Shown here: positions 9,748 through 18,341 of the stretch, piece after piece
Layout: each line of letters begins with the position of its first letter
How positions within the stretch are numbered: the stretch's first letter is position 1
Assembly (NCBI RefSeq): GCF_028823665.1
Contig: NZ_JAPEHV010000005.1
Coordinates: forward strand, 248,001 to 312,000
Direction of reading: 5' to 3'
DNA length: 64,000 bases
Source: Microbacterium sp. C7(2022)
GTDB taxonomy: Bacteria; Actinomycetota; Actinomycetes; Actinomycetales; Microbacteriaceae
The notes under the pieces: generated by a model
The model's database searches: none
What the model was told of the DNA's origin: nothing
Seen by the model: only the letters and a program-made list of their open reading frames with translations
Position numbers and translations under genes: made by a program

Positions 9748-12347
9748 CGGCGTACCTCCAGGACCGTTCCGGCGATCAGGACGGGTGATTCGCGCTCCGC
9801 AGCTGTCGCCGGTCGCACCTGACCGCGCTCCGCGACGTACGCGAGCGATGGATCGGGCGTGGTCGGCGCATTCACGAACGATGCGAAGCGACGCAACTTC
9901 TCGGGATCCTGGAGAGTTGCTTTCCATTCGTCTTCGTATCCTTCGATGTGCCGCGCCATGGCGGCATCGAGGTCGGCGCAGATTCCCAGACTGTCGTCGA
10001 AGATGACCGCTCGAAGGCCATCCAGGCCGCCTTCGAGATCTTCGAACCACGGTGCCGTGCGCTGCAACCGGTCGGCGGTGAAGATGTAATACATCAAGAA
10101 GCGGTCGATCGCGGTGAGCAGTTCGGCGTCACTCAGCCCCTCGGCGAGAAGCACAGCGTGGCGTGGAGTGAACCCACCGTTGCCGCCGACGTACATATTC
10201 CAGCCGGCTTCGGTGGCGATAACTCCGACATCCTTGCCTCGGGCCTCCGCGCACTCGCGCGCGCACCCTGACACGCCGAGCTTGATCTTGTGCGGTGAGC
10301 GCAGCCCGCGATAGCGAAGCTCGAGTTGGACGGCCATGCCGACCGAGTCCTGCACCCCGTAGCGGCACCAGGTCGACCCCACGCATGACTTGACGGTGCG
10401 GAGCGACTTCCCGTACGCGTGACCCGACTCGAAGCCTGCATCCACGAGTCGCGTCCATACGTCGGGGAGCTGCTCGAGGCGCGCGCCGAAAAGGTCGATT
10501 CGCTGCCCACCCGTGATCTTCGTGTACAGACCGAAGTCCTTGGCCACCTGGCCGATCGCGAGCAACCCGTCGGGGGTGATCTCGCCGCCGGGGATGCGAG
10601 GGACGACCGAGTAGCTTCCATCCTTCTGGAGGTTGGCCATCACATGGTCGTTCGTGTCCTGCAGAGTCGCGTTCTCACCGTCGAGCACGTGAGTGCCTGT
10701 GAGCGTCGACAGGATGCTGGCCAGAGCAGGCTTGCAGATGTCGCATCCGCGCCCACGGCCGAAGCGCTCGATCACCGCGCTGAAGGTGGTCAGGCCGGAT
10801 ACGCGCACAGCGTCGAAGAGTTGCCGGCGAGAGACGTCGAAGTGCTCGCACAGGGCGTTGCTGAGCGTCGCGCCGGACTTCTGCAACTCGGTGCCGACGA
10901 TCTTCTTCACCATCATCACGCACGAGCCGCATGCGGCGCCCGCCTTGGTGCAAGCCTTCACCGCGGCGACATCAGTGCACCCCTCGTCGTGCACTGCGGA
11001 GCGGATGGAACCGGCCGACACGCTGTTGCACGAGCACACCAGCGCTTCGTCGGGGAGGTCACCGGTGGGTGCAGCGACTCCGCCCTCGGGCATGAGGTAC
11101 GCAGCGGGGTCACCGCCCAGAGCGCTCCCGACCAGGGGGCGCAATGAGCCGTAGGCGGATGCGTCACCGACGAGAATGCCACCGAGCAGCGTCTGCGCGT
11201 CGTCGGACAGCACGAGCTTCTTGTAGACGCCAGCGACGGGGTCCGAATACACCACGTCCAGAGCCCCGGGGGTCTCACCGAACGCGTCGCCGAAACTGGC
11301 GACGTCGACGCCTGACAGCTTGAGTTTCGTGGACAGGTCGTAACCGGGGAATTGCGCCTCCGCGCCGAGCAGACGCGTCGCGGCGACTTCGGCCATCGCA
11401 TAGCCAGGGGCGACGAGACCCACGCACATGCCGTCGTAGTTCGCTACCTCGCCGATTGCGAGCACACGCGGGTCCGAGGTCTGGCACCCGGCGTCAATGA
11501 CCACCCCGCCGCGCGGGTGCGTCGTGATCTCGGCGTTCCGAGCGAGTTCATCCCGTGGGCGGACTCCCACCGTGAAGACGACGACATCGGTGTTTTCGTA
11601 GCTGCCATCGCGGAACTCCAGCCCGGCAACCTGGCCGGTGCGATCGGGATCGAGGCGAGTGGTGACGGCGTTCGTGCGCACCCGGATGTCGCGCGACTGG
11701 ATCAACCGACTCAAAGCGTTGCCGCCGGCGAGGTCGAGTTGGGCCGACATCAGGCGGTCTGAGGACTGCACGACGGTGCAGTCGATATCCAGCCCCTGGA
11801 GCGCGCCGGCGGCCTCGAGACCGAGGAGGCCGCCGCCGATGACGGTACCGGTCAGGGGGCGACCGAGCTCTGCGGAGCGGCGCTCGACGAACGAGCGGAG
11901 CCGGTTGACGTCGTCGAGTGTGCGGTATACGAAGCAGCCCTCGAGCCCGAAGCCGTCGACGGCGAGTTTGGCCGCGTAAGATCCGGTCGCAAGCACCAGT
12001 CGGTCGTACGCGACGCTGTTGCCGCTCCGCATCGTGACCCGGCGGGCTGCGCGGTCGATACGCACCGCCGCATCACCGGGTACGAACCGCACGCGCTCAT
12101 CGTCGAACGCCCGACGCTCGAGCGTCAGGTCTTCCGGGGTGGCCCCCGAGAAGAAGCCGGTAAGCCCGACCCGGTCGTACGGGTGACGCCCCTCTTCGCC
12201 GATAACGGTGACGCGCCAACTCTGGTCCGCGCGGGTCAACAGGCTCTCGACGAAGCGATGAGTCACCATGCCGGCGCCGACAACGACGACGTGAGTGGTG
12301 CCGTCGCCGGCGTCCGTGTGACGGGTGGGGGGTGTGGCCTCGGGCAT
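9744..12347 (-). CDS. nirB: NAD(P)H-dependent nitrite reductase large subunit NirB
   Basis: 867 residues; six-electron reduction of nitrite to ammonium in the cytoplasm. Domains in order: FAD/NAD(P) pyridine-disulfide oxidoreductase (VVVVGAGMVTHRF near 20; VIGGGLLGLEAAG near 165); BFD-like [2Fe-2S] domain (VCSCNSVSAGSI near 437, ACGSCVMMVKK near 470); ferredoxin-like half-domain; sirohaem/[4Fe-4S] domain with CVGSTWC near 654 and SGCAREC near 692. Ribosome-binding site AGGAG 5 nt before the ATG. First gene of an operon with nirD, cobA and nnaR, all with 4-nt overlaps. Confidence 0.95.
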   Translation of the reverse strand: MPEATPPTRHTDAGDGTTHVVVVGAGMVTHRFVESLLTRADQSWRVTVIGEEGRHPYDRVGLTGFFSGATPEDLTLERRAFDDERVRFVPGDAAVRIDRAARRVTMRSGNSVAYDRLVLATGSYAAKLAVDGFGLEGCFVYRTLDDVNRLRSFVERRSAELGRPLTGTVIGGGLLGLEAAGALQGLDIDCTVVQSSDRLMSAQLDLAGGNALSRLIQSRDIRVRTNAVTTRLDPDRTGQVAGLEFRDGSYENTDVVVFTVGVRPRDELARNAEITTHPRGGVVIDAGCQTSDPRVLAIGEVANYDGMCVGLVAPGYAMAEVAATRLLGAEAQFPGYDLSTKLKLSGVDVASFGDAFGETPGALDVVYSDPVAGVYKKLVLSDDAQTLLGGILVGDASAYGSLRPLVGSALGGDPAAYLMPEGGVAAPTGDLPDEALVCSCNSVSAGSIRSAVHDEGCTDVAAVKACTKAGAACGSCVMMVKKIVGTELQKSGATLSNALCEHFDVSRRQLFDAVRVSGLTTFSAVIERFGRGRGCDICKPALASILSTLTGTHVLDGENATLQDTNDHVMANLQKDGSYSVVPRIPGGEITPDGLLAIGQVAKDFGLYTKITGGQRIDLFGARLEQLPDVWTRLVDAGFESGHAYGKSLRTVKSCVGSTWCRYGVQDSVGMAVQLELRYRGLRSPHKIKLGVSGCARECAEARGKDVGVIATEAGWNMYVGGNGGFTPRHAVLLAEGLSDAELLTAIDRFLMYYIFTADRLQRTAPWFEDLEGGLDGLRAVIFDDSLGICADLDAAMARHIEGYEDEWKATLQDPEKLRRFASFVNAPTTPDPSLAYVAERGQVRPATAAERESPVLIAGTVLEVRR

Positions 12348-12385
12348 GACAGCTCCTGCTCGCGGGACGACTTTCGGTGTCCCAC

Positions 12386-12451
12386 ACGCTAGGAGCGCGG
12401 TGTTTCCGTCCGCGGCGGCTTGTCGTTACCCCGAGCGAACGTTTCTCTCAC
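12386..12451 (-). promoter_or_regulatory. nirB operon promoter with 22-bp-phased operator
   Basis: On the minus strand: GTGAG (12451), 17 bp, GTAAC (12429), 17 bp, GGAAAC (12407), 10 bp, TAGCGT (-10, 12391-12386), then 38 nt to the nirB ATG. Spacings equal those at narK (6208-6143). On the plus strand the same DNA also reads GTTAC-N6-CGAAC-N6-CTCAC (12425-12451), a degenerate GlnR-like series. The remaining DNA up to map (12452-12500) shows nothing else recognisable. Confidence 0.65.
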
Positions 12452-12500
12452 TGAACGCTGCGAGCGGATGTGAGATCGCTGCCGGCGAACGCTCAGAGTC

Positions 12501-13283
12501 TCAGTCCACGCCGAGCCAAGACCGGTCGGTCAGCACGATCGGGCCGTCCTCGGTGATCGCGACGGTGTGCTCGGAATGAGCGCCGCGTGATCCGTCGGCG
12601 CTGCGCAAAGTCCATCCATCGTCGTCGGTGCGCAGGACGTCCGTCGACTGCAGGAACCACGGTTCGAGGGCGACGACGAGTCCAGCACGCAGGGGATACC
12701 CGCGACCCGCCTTCCCATCGTTGGGAACGTGTGGGTCGCCGTGCATCACGCGACCCACGCCGTGCCCGCCGAAATCGGTGTTGATGGAGTAACCGTCGCC
12801 GTGCCCGACTGCGGCGATCGCCGCAGAGATGTCGCCGATGCGGTTACCGACGGTGGCTGCGGCGATCGCGGCATCCAATGCTCTCTCGGTCGTCTCGATC
12901 AAGGCGAGATCCTCGTCCCTCGCCGATCCGACCACGAATGACACGGCCGAATCGGCAACCCATCCATCTACTGAGACAGCGAAGTCGAGCGAGACGAGAT
13001 CACCGTCGCGCAGGGCGTAGTCGAAAGGGAGCCCGTGCAGCACAGCATCGTTGATCGACGTGCAGATCACTTTGCCGAAGGGGCTGGCTCCGAACGACGG
13101 GTGGTAGTCGATGTAGCACGACTCGGCTCCGGCGCGTCGAATGAGATCGTGCGCCCGTCGATCGATGCTCAGCAGATTGGTGCCGACTTTCGTCTCATCG
13201 CGCAGCGTCGCGAGAGTCTCGGCGACGAACCTCCCCGCGGGGCGCATCGCTTCGATCTCAGCGGGTGTGCGCAATTCGATCAT
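12501..13283 (-). CDS. map: Type I methionine aminopeptidase
   Basis: 260 residues; removes the N-terminal Met from nascent proteins. Metal ligands of the pita-bread fold are recognisable: LVSLDFAVSVDGWVADSA (two Asp, about 105-120), GGHGVGRVMHGDPHVPN (His, near 180), VVALEPWF (Glu, near 215) and HSEHTVAITEDG (Glu, near 244). Start ATG at 13283 is preceded by AAAGGAG at spacing 5; the open frame continues upstream but lacks family similarity. It has no obvious link to the nitrate operon immediately downstream. Confidence 0.94.
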   Translation of the reverse strand: MIELRTPAEIEAMRPAGRFVAETLATLRDETKVGTNLLSIDRRAHDLIRRAGAESCYIDYHPSFGASPFGKVICTSINDAVLHGLPFDYALRDGDLVSLDFAVSVDGWVADSAVSFVVGSARDEDLALIETTERALDAAIAAATVGNRIGDISAAIAAVGHGDGYSINTDFGGHGVGRVMHGDPHVPNDGKAGRGYPLRAGLVVALEPWFLQSTDVLRTDDDGWTLRSADGSRGAHSEHTVAITEDGPIVLTDRSWLGVD

Positions 13284-13386
13284 TGCGGCTCCTTTCGTCT
13301 GCACCATTCTGGCGCATGTCCTTTCGTGGCCCTGGGAGGATGCTTGGGGACGCAGTGCTCTCGCCCCGTGCGGGGCGGGGGAGGCG

Positions 13387-13392
13387 TAGCAT
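13387..13392 (+). promoter_or_regulatory. Putative -10, leaderless, for the 13399 gene
   Basis: TAGCAT, 6 nt, ATG at 13399; no Shine-Dalgarno. Confidence 0.5.
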
Positions 13393-13398
13393 CGAACC

Positions 13399-13899
13399 AT
13401 GTGGTTGCGTAGGGCGTTCTACGGGTGGCTCATTCCCGCTGCCTTCGTCTTGCCTCTGTGGCTGTTCATCGGCTGGGGCGTCTTCAACGCGGGCGGGTGG
13501 GCGTTCCTCTGGGTTCTGCTCCTTGCGATTCCGTCCGTGTTCATCGGCCAGCTCATCCTCACGTTGCTTGTGCGCGCTCGCGGCACGGTTCGCGCTACTC
13601 GTGCGGTGTCTTGGTGGGACGTCCTCGGCATCGGCGTCTGGCACGCGCTGACGATTTCTTTGGGCTTCTTCAACGAGCAGTGGTGGGCCCAGACGTTCGT
13701 GGCGACCGTGATCGTGGCCGTGGCCCTGTTCTGGCTCGAACTATGGCAGCTGTGGCGCGAGGCCAAGCCCGCGCGAATCGTCCTGCGCGGCGGAGAGCAG
13801 GTTGCGTACGTCTCCATGCCTCGCGACGAAGGCACCTCGCCGGCCAGTTCGGTTGACGAAGAGGTATTTATCCTCAAAGAGCGTCCACCCGCGTCCTAG
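13399..13899 (+). CDS. Conserved membrane protein of unknown function
   Basis: 166 residues with about four hydrophobic segments (about 8-30, 35-58, 72-90 and 98-116), then a soluble acidic tail with EEVFILKERPP near the end. Aromatic-rich membrane part (many Trp). No catalytic or transport motif is recognised. It is a single gene between divergent map and the rplS leader. Leaderless-type start. Function unknown. Confidence 0.75.
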   Translation: MWLRRAFYGWLIPAAFVLPLWLFIGWGVFNAGGWAFLWVLLLAIPSVFIGQLILTLLVRARGTVRATRAVSWWDVLGIGVWHALTISLGFFNEQWWAQTFVATVIVAVALFWLELWQLWREAKPARIVLRGGEQVAYVSMPRDEGTSPASSVDEEVFILKERPPAS

Positions 13900-13905
13900 G
13901 CGAGT

Positions 13906-13934
13906 TTGGCCGGGCGCGGCATCCGTGGCAGAAT
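13906..13934 (+). promoter_or_regulatory. Putative rplS promoter
   Basis: TTGGCC (13906-13911), 17 bp, CAGAAT (13929-13934). Transcription would begin near 13941, just before the first strand of the leader stem. Confidence 0.4.
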
Positions 13935-13942
13935 GGATGCTT

Positions 13943-14008
13943 GTGCCCTGACCAGGTTCTGCCTCAGGGGAATCAGCTGTGTGGCCAATCGCCTGCGGCT
14001 TCGGGCAC
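13943..14008 (+). ncRNA. Structured rplS leader with mutually exclusive stems
   Basis: Two stems share bases 13946-13948. Stem A: CCCTGA (13946-13951) with TCAGGG (13964-13969), 12-nt loop. Stem B: GTGCCC (13943-13948) with GGGCAC (14003-14008). Only one can form. The element starts at the predicted transcription start, 60-130 nt before the L19 ATG, as expected of an autoregulatory ribosomal-protein leader. No family name is assigned. Confidence 0.45.
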
Positions 14009-14069
14009 CGACATCCTTTTCACATCCTTCCCGTAGTCGACCTGTGGCGGCTGCAGAGAGAACACGATC

Positions 14070-14420
14070 ATGCAGATCCTCGATTCTGTCGACGCGGCAT
14101 CGCTCCGCTCCGACATCCCTTCGTTCAACGCTGGTGACACCGTCAAGGTGCACGTGAACATCACCGAAGGTAACCGCTCGCGTATCCAGGTTTTCCAGGG
14201 CATCGTCATCGGCCGCTCGGGCGACGGTGTTCGCGAAACCTTCACCGTTCGCAAGATCAGCTTCCAGGTGGGCGTCGAGCGTACCTTCCCCGTCCACAGC
14301 CCGGTGATCGATCACATCGAGGTTGTTACCCGCGGTGACGTGCGTCGCGCGAAGCTGTACTACCTGCGCAACCTGCGCGGCAAGAAGGCCAAGATCAAGG
14401 AGAAGCGCGACAACCGCTGA
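14070..14420 (+). CDS. rplS: 50S ribosomal protein L19
   Basis: 116 residues, normal length, complete. Family blocks visible: [19 protein letters not shown] near 18, [20 protein letters not shown] near 40, [16 protein letters not shown] near 75 and the basic C-terminus [20 protein letters not shown]. Sits at the interface of the two ribosomal subunits. It usually follows trmD; here it is 7 kb away. A strong terminator follows. Confidence 0.98.
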   Translation: MQILDSVDAASLRSDIPSFNAGDTVKVHVNITEGNRSRIQVFQGIVIGRSGDGVRETFTVRKISFQVGVERTFPVHSPVIDHIEVVTRGDVRRAKLYYLRNLRGKKAKIKEKRDNR

Positions 14421-14434
14421 CCTGATCTACGCGG

Positions 14435-14465
14435 AGCCCCCGGACACTTCGGTGTGCCGGGGGCT
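14435..14465 (+). terminator. Terminator after rplS
   Basis: AGCCCCCGG-ACAC-TTCG-GTGT-G-CCGGGGGCT: a 13-bp stem with one bulge and a UUCG loop, followed by a T-rich stretch (tcgtcgtttg). Confidence 0.85.
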
Positions 14466-14559
14466 TCGTCGTTTGGTCGCGCATGCGCTCGGGAGCATCT
14501 CGAGTGTGCGAACCTGTCAGGGGCGCTCTGAAGTGCGGAGCCGGGCTGAAGGAACAACG

Positions 14560-15342
14560 ATGACGAGCGAGCAGTCTGCGTCGGCCGCGGCAACGTCACC
14601 CGCACCGAGCGCGGGCGGTGCGCGCCGCTCGCGAGGGTGGCTGGCGTTCGCGCGCGATGTTGTGGTGATCGTGTTGATCGCGATCCTCGTCTCTTTCTTG
14701 GTGAAGACGTTCTTGGTGCGTTCCTTCTACATCCCGTCCGGGTCGATGGAAGACACTCTGCAGGTGAACGACCGGATCCTCGTCGATGAGATCACGCCGC
14801 GTTTCAGCGACTTCGCTCGCGGCGACGTGATTGTCTTCGAAGACCCGGGTGGGTGGCTGCCGCCGCAGGAGCAGGTCGCGCAGTCGCCTCTTGCCGAAGG
14901 AATCGACTGGCTGATGTCGCTCGTCGGGTTGTCGACGTCAGATAGCGAAGATCATCTGGTCAAAAGAGTCATCGGGCTACCCGGCGACCACGTGGTGTGT
15001 TGCAACAACCTGGGTCAGATCACGGTCAACGGTGTCGCCATCGATGAGTCGGCCTACATCAAGGTGCCCACGCCCGATGCGGCAGCTTCCGGCGACGACT
15101 TCGATGTCACCGTTCCCGCGGGTAGCCTGTGGGTGCTCGGTGACAACCGCTACCGCTCGAAGGACTCGCGCTATAACACCGATCAGCCGGGTGAGGGTTT
15201 CGTTCCGGTCGAGAACGTGGTCGGGCGCGCATTCTTGATCACCTGGCCTTTGGACAGGTTTGGCCTGCTCGACTTTCACCACGACCGTTTCTCCTCCGTG
15301 CCGGAAGTCGAGCCGGACGATTCGCAGAGCGGCGATCAATGA
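14560..15342 (+). CDS. lepB: Signal peptidase I
   Basis: 260 residues. One N-terminal membrane segment (about 33-55) follows a Ser/Ala-rich cytoplasmic stretch. Catalytic Ser is in IPSGSMEDTL (near 64) and catalytic Lys in DHLVKRVIGLPGD (near 138); the conserved GDNRYRSKDSR box is near 197. Cleaves signal peptides outside the membrane. Start ATG at 14560 has AAGGA at spacing 7; the frame is open back into rplS but without similarity. Stop overlaps rnhB by 4 nt. Confidence 0.95.
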   Translation: MTSEQSASAAATSPAPSAGGARRSRGWLAFARDVVVIVLIAILVSFLVKTFLVRSFYIPSGSMEDTLQVNDRILVDEITPRFSDFARGDVIVFEDPGGWLPPQEQVAQSPLAEGIDWLMSLVGLSTSDSEDHLVKRVIGLPGDHVVCCNNLGQITVNGVAIDESAYIKVPTPDAAASGDDFDVTVPAGSLWVLGDNRYRSKDSRYNTDQPGEGFVPVENVVGRAFLITWPLDRFGLLDFHHDRFSSVPEVEPDDSQSGDQ

Positions 15343-15998
15343 CGGTGATCGAACCGACGCTGACCACGGAGCGGCGAATCTTGAAGGAGTACCCTCTTCT
15401 GATTGCGTGCGACGAAGTGGGGCGCGGCGCTCTCGCCGGCCCTGTCGCCGTTGGTGCGGTGGTCATCGACGCCGAGCGGGCTCGAAAGCGCGTGCCCCGC
15501 GGACTGCGAGACTCAAAGCTGGTGCCGGCTGCGCGACGAGCGGAGGTCGCCGAGCGGGCGGCCGCATGGACTTCGGCGGGGGCTGTCGGGTGGGCGAGCC
15601 CAGCAGACATCGACGACGTAGGCATCATGCGGGCGCTGGGGCTTGCGACGATTCGCGCGCTCGACCAACTCAGAGCCCAAGGAGTTGCTGTCGAGCAGGC
15701 GCTGGTGTTGCTGGACGGCAATCACGACTACATCACGCCTGCGGGCGCGAGCGGACTCCAGGTGCGCCCGGTCGTGAAAGCGGACCGTGATTGCGCCTCG
15801 GCGGCAGCGGCATCCGTCATTGCAAAGGTCGCGCGAGACGCACTCATGTGCGAACTCCATGACGAGCTTCCCCCGTATCAGTGGTCGCGAAACAAAGGCT
15901 ATGCCAGTGCAGAACACCGCGATGCGATCCGTGCACACGGACTGAGCGATCATCACCGACGGTCGTGGGCCATCGCAGACGCGCCGACATTGTTCTGA
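15339..15998 (+). CDS. rnhB: Ribonuclease HII
   Basis: 219 residues; cleaves RNA in RNA/DNA hybrids and single ribonucleotides in DNA. Acidic catalytic residues: CDEVGRGALAGPV (Asp-Glu near 25), LLDGNHDY (Asp near 128) and KADRDCASAAAASVIAKVARD (Asp near 148). ATG overlaps the lepB stop (ATGA), so the pair is co-transcribed and coupled. lepB-rnhB is a common actinobacterial pair. Confidence 0.95.
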   Translation: MTVIEPTLTTERRILKEYPLLIACDEVGRGALAGPVAVGAVVIDAERARKRVPRGLRDSKLVPAARRAEVAERAAAWTSAGAVGWASPADIDDVGIMRALGLATIRALDQLRAQGVAVEQALVLLDGNHDYITPAGASGLQVRPVVKADRDCASAAAASVIAKVARDALMCELHDELPPYQWSRNKGYASAEHRDAIRAHGLSDHHRRSWAIADAPTLF

Positions 15999-16006
15999 CT
16001 CCGCCC

Positions 16007-16012
16007 TAGGAT
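16007..16012 (+). promoter_or_regulatory. Putative -10 for the DUF2469 gene
   Basis: TAGGAT, 9 nt, ATG at 16022. Near-leaderless spacing. Confidence 0.4.
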
Positions 16013-16021
16013 GGACACACC

Positions 16022-16345
16022 ATGGATGACGAGGTTTTCGAAGACTACGACCGTGAGCTCGAACTGGCGCTGTACCGCGAGTATCGCGACGTCGTGGGTC
16101 AGTTCGCCTACGTCGTAGAGACCGAGCGACGCTTCTATCTTGCGAACGACGTGAATGTTGTCCGACGAGACACCGAGCACGACTTCTACTTCGAGATTTC
16201 GATGTCCGACGTGTGGGTCTGGGACATCTATCGGGCGGACCGTTTCGTCAAAGCCGTGCGCGTGCTGACGTTCAAGGACGTGAACGTCGAGGAGCTCTCA
16301 CGCCGCGACTTCCACCTGCCTGAGGAGCTCTCGCTCGACTCCTGA
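16022..16345 (+). CDS. DUF2469 family protein
   Basis: 107 residues, acidic and aromatic (DDEVFEDYDRELELALYREY at the N-terminus, YFEISMSDVWVWDIYRADRF in the middle). This family is conserved across actinobacteria, almost always between rnhB and yraN as here. No catalytic motif is evident and its function is not known. Confidence 0.85.
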   Translation: MDDEVFEDYDRELELALYREYRDVVGQFAYVVETERRFYLANDVNVVRRDTEHDFYFEISMSDVWVWDIYRADRFVKAVRVLTFKDVNVEELSRRDFHLPEELSLDS

Positions 16346-16449
16346 GCATGCGCCACGTCCCCTCCTCCCCAGCGGGCGTCGCGACGCAGGATTTCACAGG
16401 TTGATCGAGATCGCCACGCCCGAGGTCTCCTGACGCACACCATCGAGGG

Positions 16450-16818
16450 ATGGCAGACAAAGACATCCTCGGGCGCGCAGGCGAAGATCGAGCAGCTCAG
16501 TACTTCGTGCAGCAGGGCTATCAAGTTTTGGATCGCAACTGGCGTTGCTCATCCGGTGAGCTCGACCTGATCGTCCGGCGCGGGGATGAGGTGGTGTTCG
16601 TCGAGGTGAAGACACGCACCAGCGAGGGGTTTGGGCACCCGTTCGAGGCGCTTGATGTGCGAAAGCGTGCGCGCCTGTGGCGGGTCAGTATGGCGTGGAT
16701 CGCGGCGCATCGCGACGCCGTGCAGGGGTGCCGTACGAGAGTCGACGCCATCGGGCTCGTCGGCGCCGACCCGTCCACGGCAGTGGTGGAGCACCTCGTC
16801 GACGTGGATGCGCGGTGA
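16450..16818 (+). CDS. YraN/UPF0102 family endonuclease-like protein
   Basis: 122 residues. GRAGEDRAAQYFVQQGYQVL near the N-terminus and the nuclease-like core SGELDLIVRRGDEVVFVEVKTRT (E-x-D-L, then E-V-K) match the family, which has a Holliday-junction-resolvase-like fold. Its role is unproven, though its neighbours handle DNA (comM, dprA). Stop overlaps the comM GTG (GTGA). The 100 bp upstream show no clear promoter. Confidence 0.88.
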   Translation: MADKDILGRAGEDRAAQYFVQQGYQVLDRNWRCSSGELDLIVRRGDEVVFVEVKTRTSEGFGHPFEALDVRKRARLWRVSMAWIAAHRDAVQGCRTRVDAIGLVGADPSTAVVEHLVDVDAR

Positions 16819-18341
16819 GTCTCGCCCGCACGTGGGCGGTTGCGCTCGTCGGCGCCCACGGCGAACTGGTCGAGATCGAAGCCGATCTGTCGAATCAGAC
16901 GCCGGACTTTCGGATCATCGGTCTTCCCGATAAGGCGCTGGCGGAGGCCGTGCAGCGGGTGCACAACGCATGCGCCAATAGCGATCTAGAGTTGCCTCGC
17001 CGCCGGATCACGATCAATTTGTCGCCGGCGAGCCTTCCCAAGCATGGCTCTGCCTTCGACGTGGGTATTGCCGTCGCAGCATTGGCCACCAGAATGTCGA
17101 TGGATGCCGCGTCCCTGGCGCGGACAGTTCATGTCGGCGAGCTTGGGCTCGACGGTCGATTGCGCCCTGTCGCGGGCGTCCTTCCGGCGGTGCTCAGTGC
17201 TGCGCGCGCCGGCTACACCCACGCCGTGGTGCCCCACGCGAACCTTGCCGAAGCGGCGCTCGTGGATGGCATCGAGGTGCTGGGCGCCGTCAACCTCTCG
17301 GAAGTGGCGGCGTGGCACGGCGCTTCCGTCGAGGTGCGGGATGACACCCCACTCGCGCTCTCGAACCCTGGGTCGACGGACGAACCGCCCCCGGAACTCG
17401 CGGACGTCATCGGGCAACGGGATGCCGTACACGCTTTGATTACGGCGGCCGCTGGAGGCCACCACCTGCTGATGTGCGGCCCGCCGGGGGCGGGGAAGAC
17501 CATGCTCGCCCGGCGACTGCCCGGCATCCTTCCGCCGCTCGATGACGATGCTGCGCTTGCGGCCGCGTCGCTGCGTAGTCTGAGCGGCGCACGCGTGACG
17601 GCACTCAATCGCACGCCGCCGTTCGAATCGCCTCATCACAGTGCGAGCGTGGCGGCGTTGGTTGGTGGTGGTTCGCGCATTCTGCGCCCCGGCGCGATCG
17701 CGCGTGCATCGGAGGGTGTGCTCTTTCTCGACGAGGCAGGCGAGTTCCATTCGGGGGCTCTGGATGCGCTCCGGCAACCGCTGGAGCAGGGGAGTATCAG
17801 CATCGATCGTGCCGGGAGCCGCGTGGTCTTCCCGGCGCGGTTCCAACTCGTGCTCGCGACCAACCCGTGCCCCTGCGGCAACTATGGCGTGAGGGGATCG
17901 TCCTGCACGTGCCCGCCGATGTCGATCAGGCGCTATCTGGGCCGCTTGTCGGGTCCGCTGCGCGATCGGATCGACATCGAGCTGGCGATGGCACGCGTCT
18001 CTCACACTCGCTCGACACCAACGTCCCGTGAGATCACCACTGCGCAGGCTCGGTCGATGGTTGCCGAAGCGCGTGCTCGCGCGCGAGTGAGGCTCGCGGA
18101 GACACCGTGGCAGTGCAACGCGCATGTCAGTGGGGCGTGGTTGCGGGATGGTCCCTTCGCGCCAGACATGCAGATACGCCGCCCGCTAGATGCCGCCTTG
18201 CACCGAGGTGCCCTCACTCTCCGCGGCTTCGATCGGGTGTTGCGAGTCGCCTGGTCGATTGCCGATTTGGGTGGTCGAGACCGCCTTACGAGCGACGACA
18301 TCGGGCGCGCGATGTACCTCAAGAATGGAGTGGCGGCATGA
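16815..18341 (+). CDS. comM: YifB/ComM family Mg-chelatase-like AAA+ ATPase
   Basis: 508 residues from GTG 16815 (sequence begins VSLARTWAVALVGAHG). N-terminal ChlI-like domain to about 165; AAA+ core with Walker A CGPPGAGKTMLARRLPGI near 220 and Walker B GVLFLDEAGEF near 300; Cys-rich CPCGNYGVRGSSCTCP near 353; C-terminal helical domain. Known ComM is a hexameric helicase that extends heteroduplex during natural transformation. Coupled to yraN (GTGA) and dprA (ATGA). The frame is open upstream inside yraN but without similarity. Confidence 0.92.
   Translation: MSLARTWAVALVGAHGELVEIEADLSNQTPDFRIIGLPDKALAEAVQRVHNACANSDLELPRRRITINLSPASLPKHGSAFDVGIAVAALATRMSMDAASLARTVHVGELGLDGRLRPVAGVLPAVLSAARAGYTHAVVPHANLAEAALVDGIEVLGAVNLSEVAAWHGASVEVRDDTPLALSNPGSTDEPPPELADVIGQRDAVHALITAAAGGHHLLMCGPPGAGKTMLARRLPGILPPLDDDAALAAASLRSLSGARVTALNRTPPFESPHHSASVAALVGGGSRILRPGAIARASEGVLFLDEAGEFHSGALDALRQPLEQGSISIDRAGSRVVFPARFQLVLATNPCPCGNYGVRGSSCTCPPMSIRRYLGRLSGPLRDRIDIELAMARVSHTRSTPTSREITTAQARSMVAEARARARVRLAETPWQCNAHVSGAWLRDGPFAPDMQIRRPLDAALHRGALTLRGFDRVLRVAWSIADLGGRDRLTSDDIGRAMYLKNGVAA

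Noticed and set aside
9748..10050. Longer nirD starting inside nirB.
   Set aside because: The extra N-terminal sequence overlaps the conserved nirB end in another frame and has no NirD similarity; ATG 9747 in an ATGA overlap is typical.
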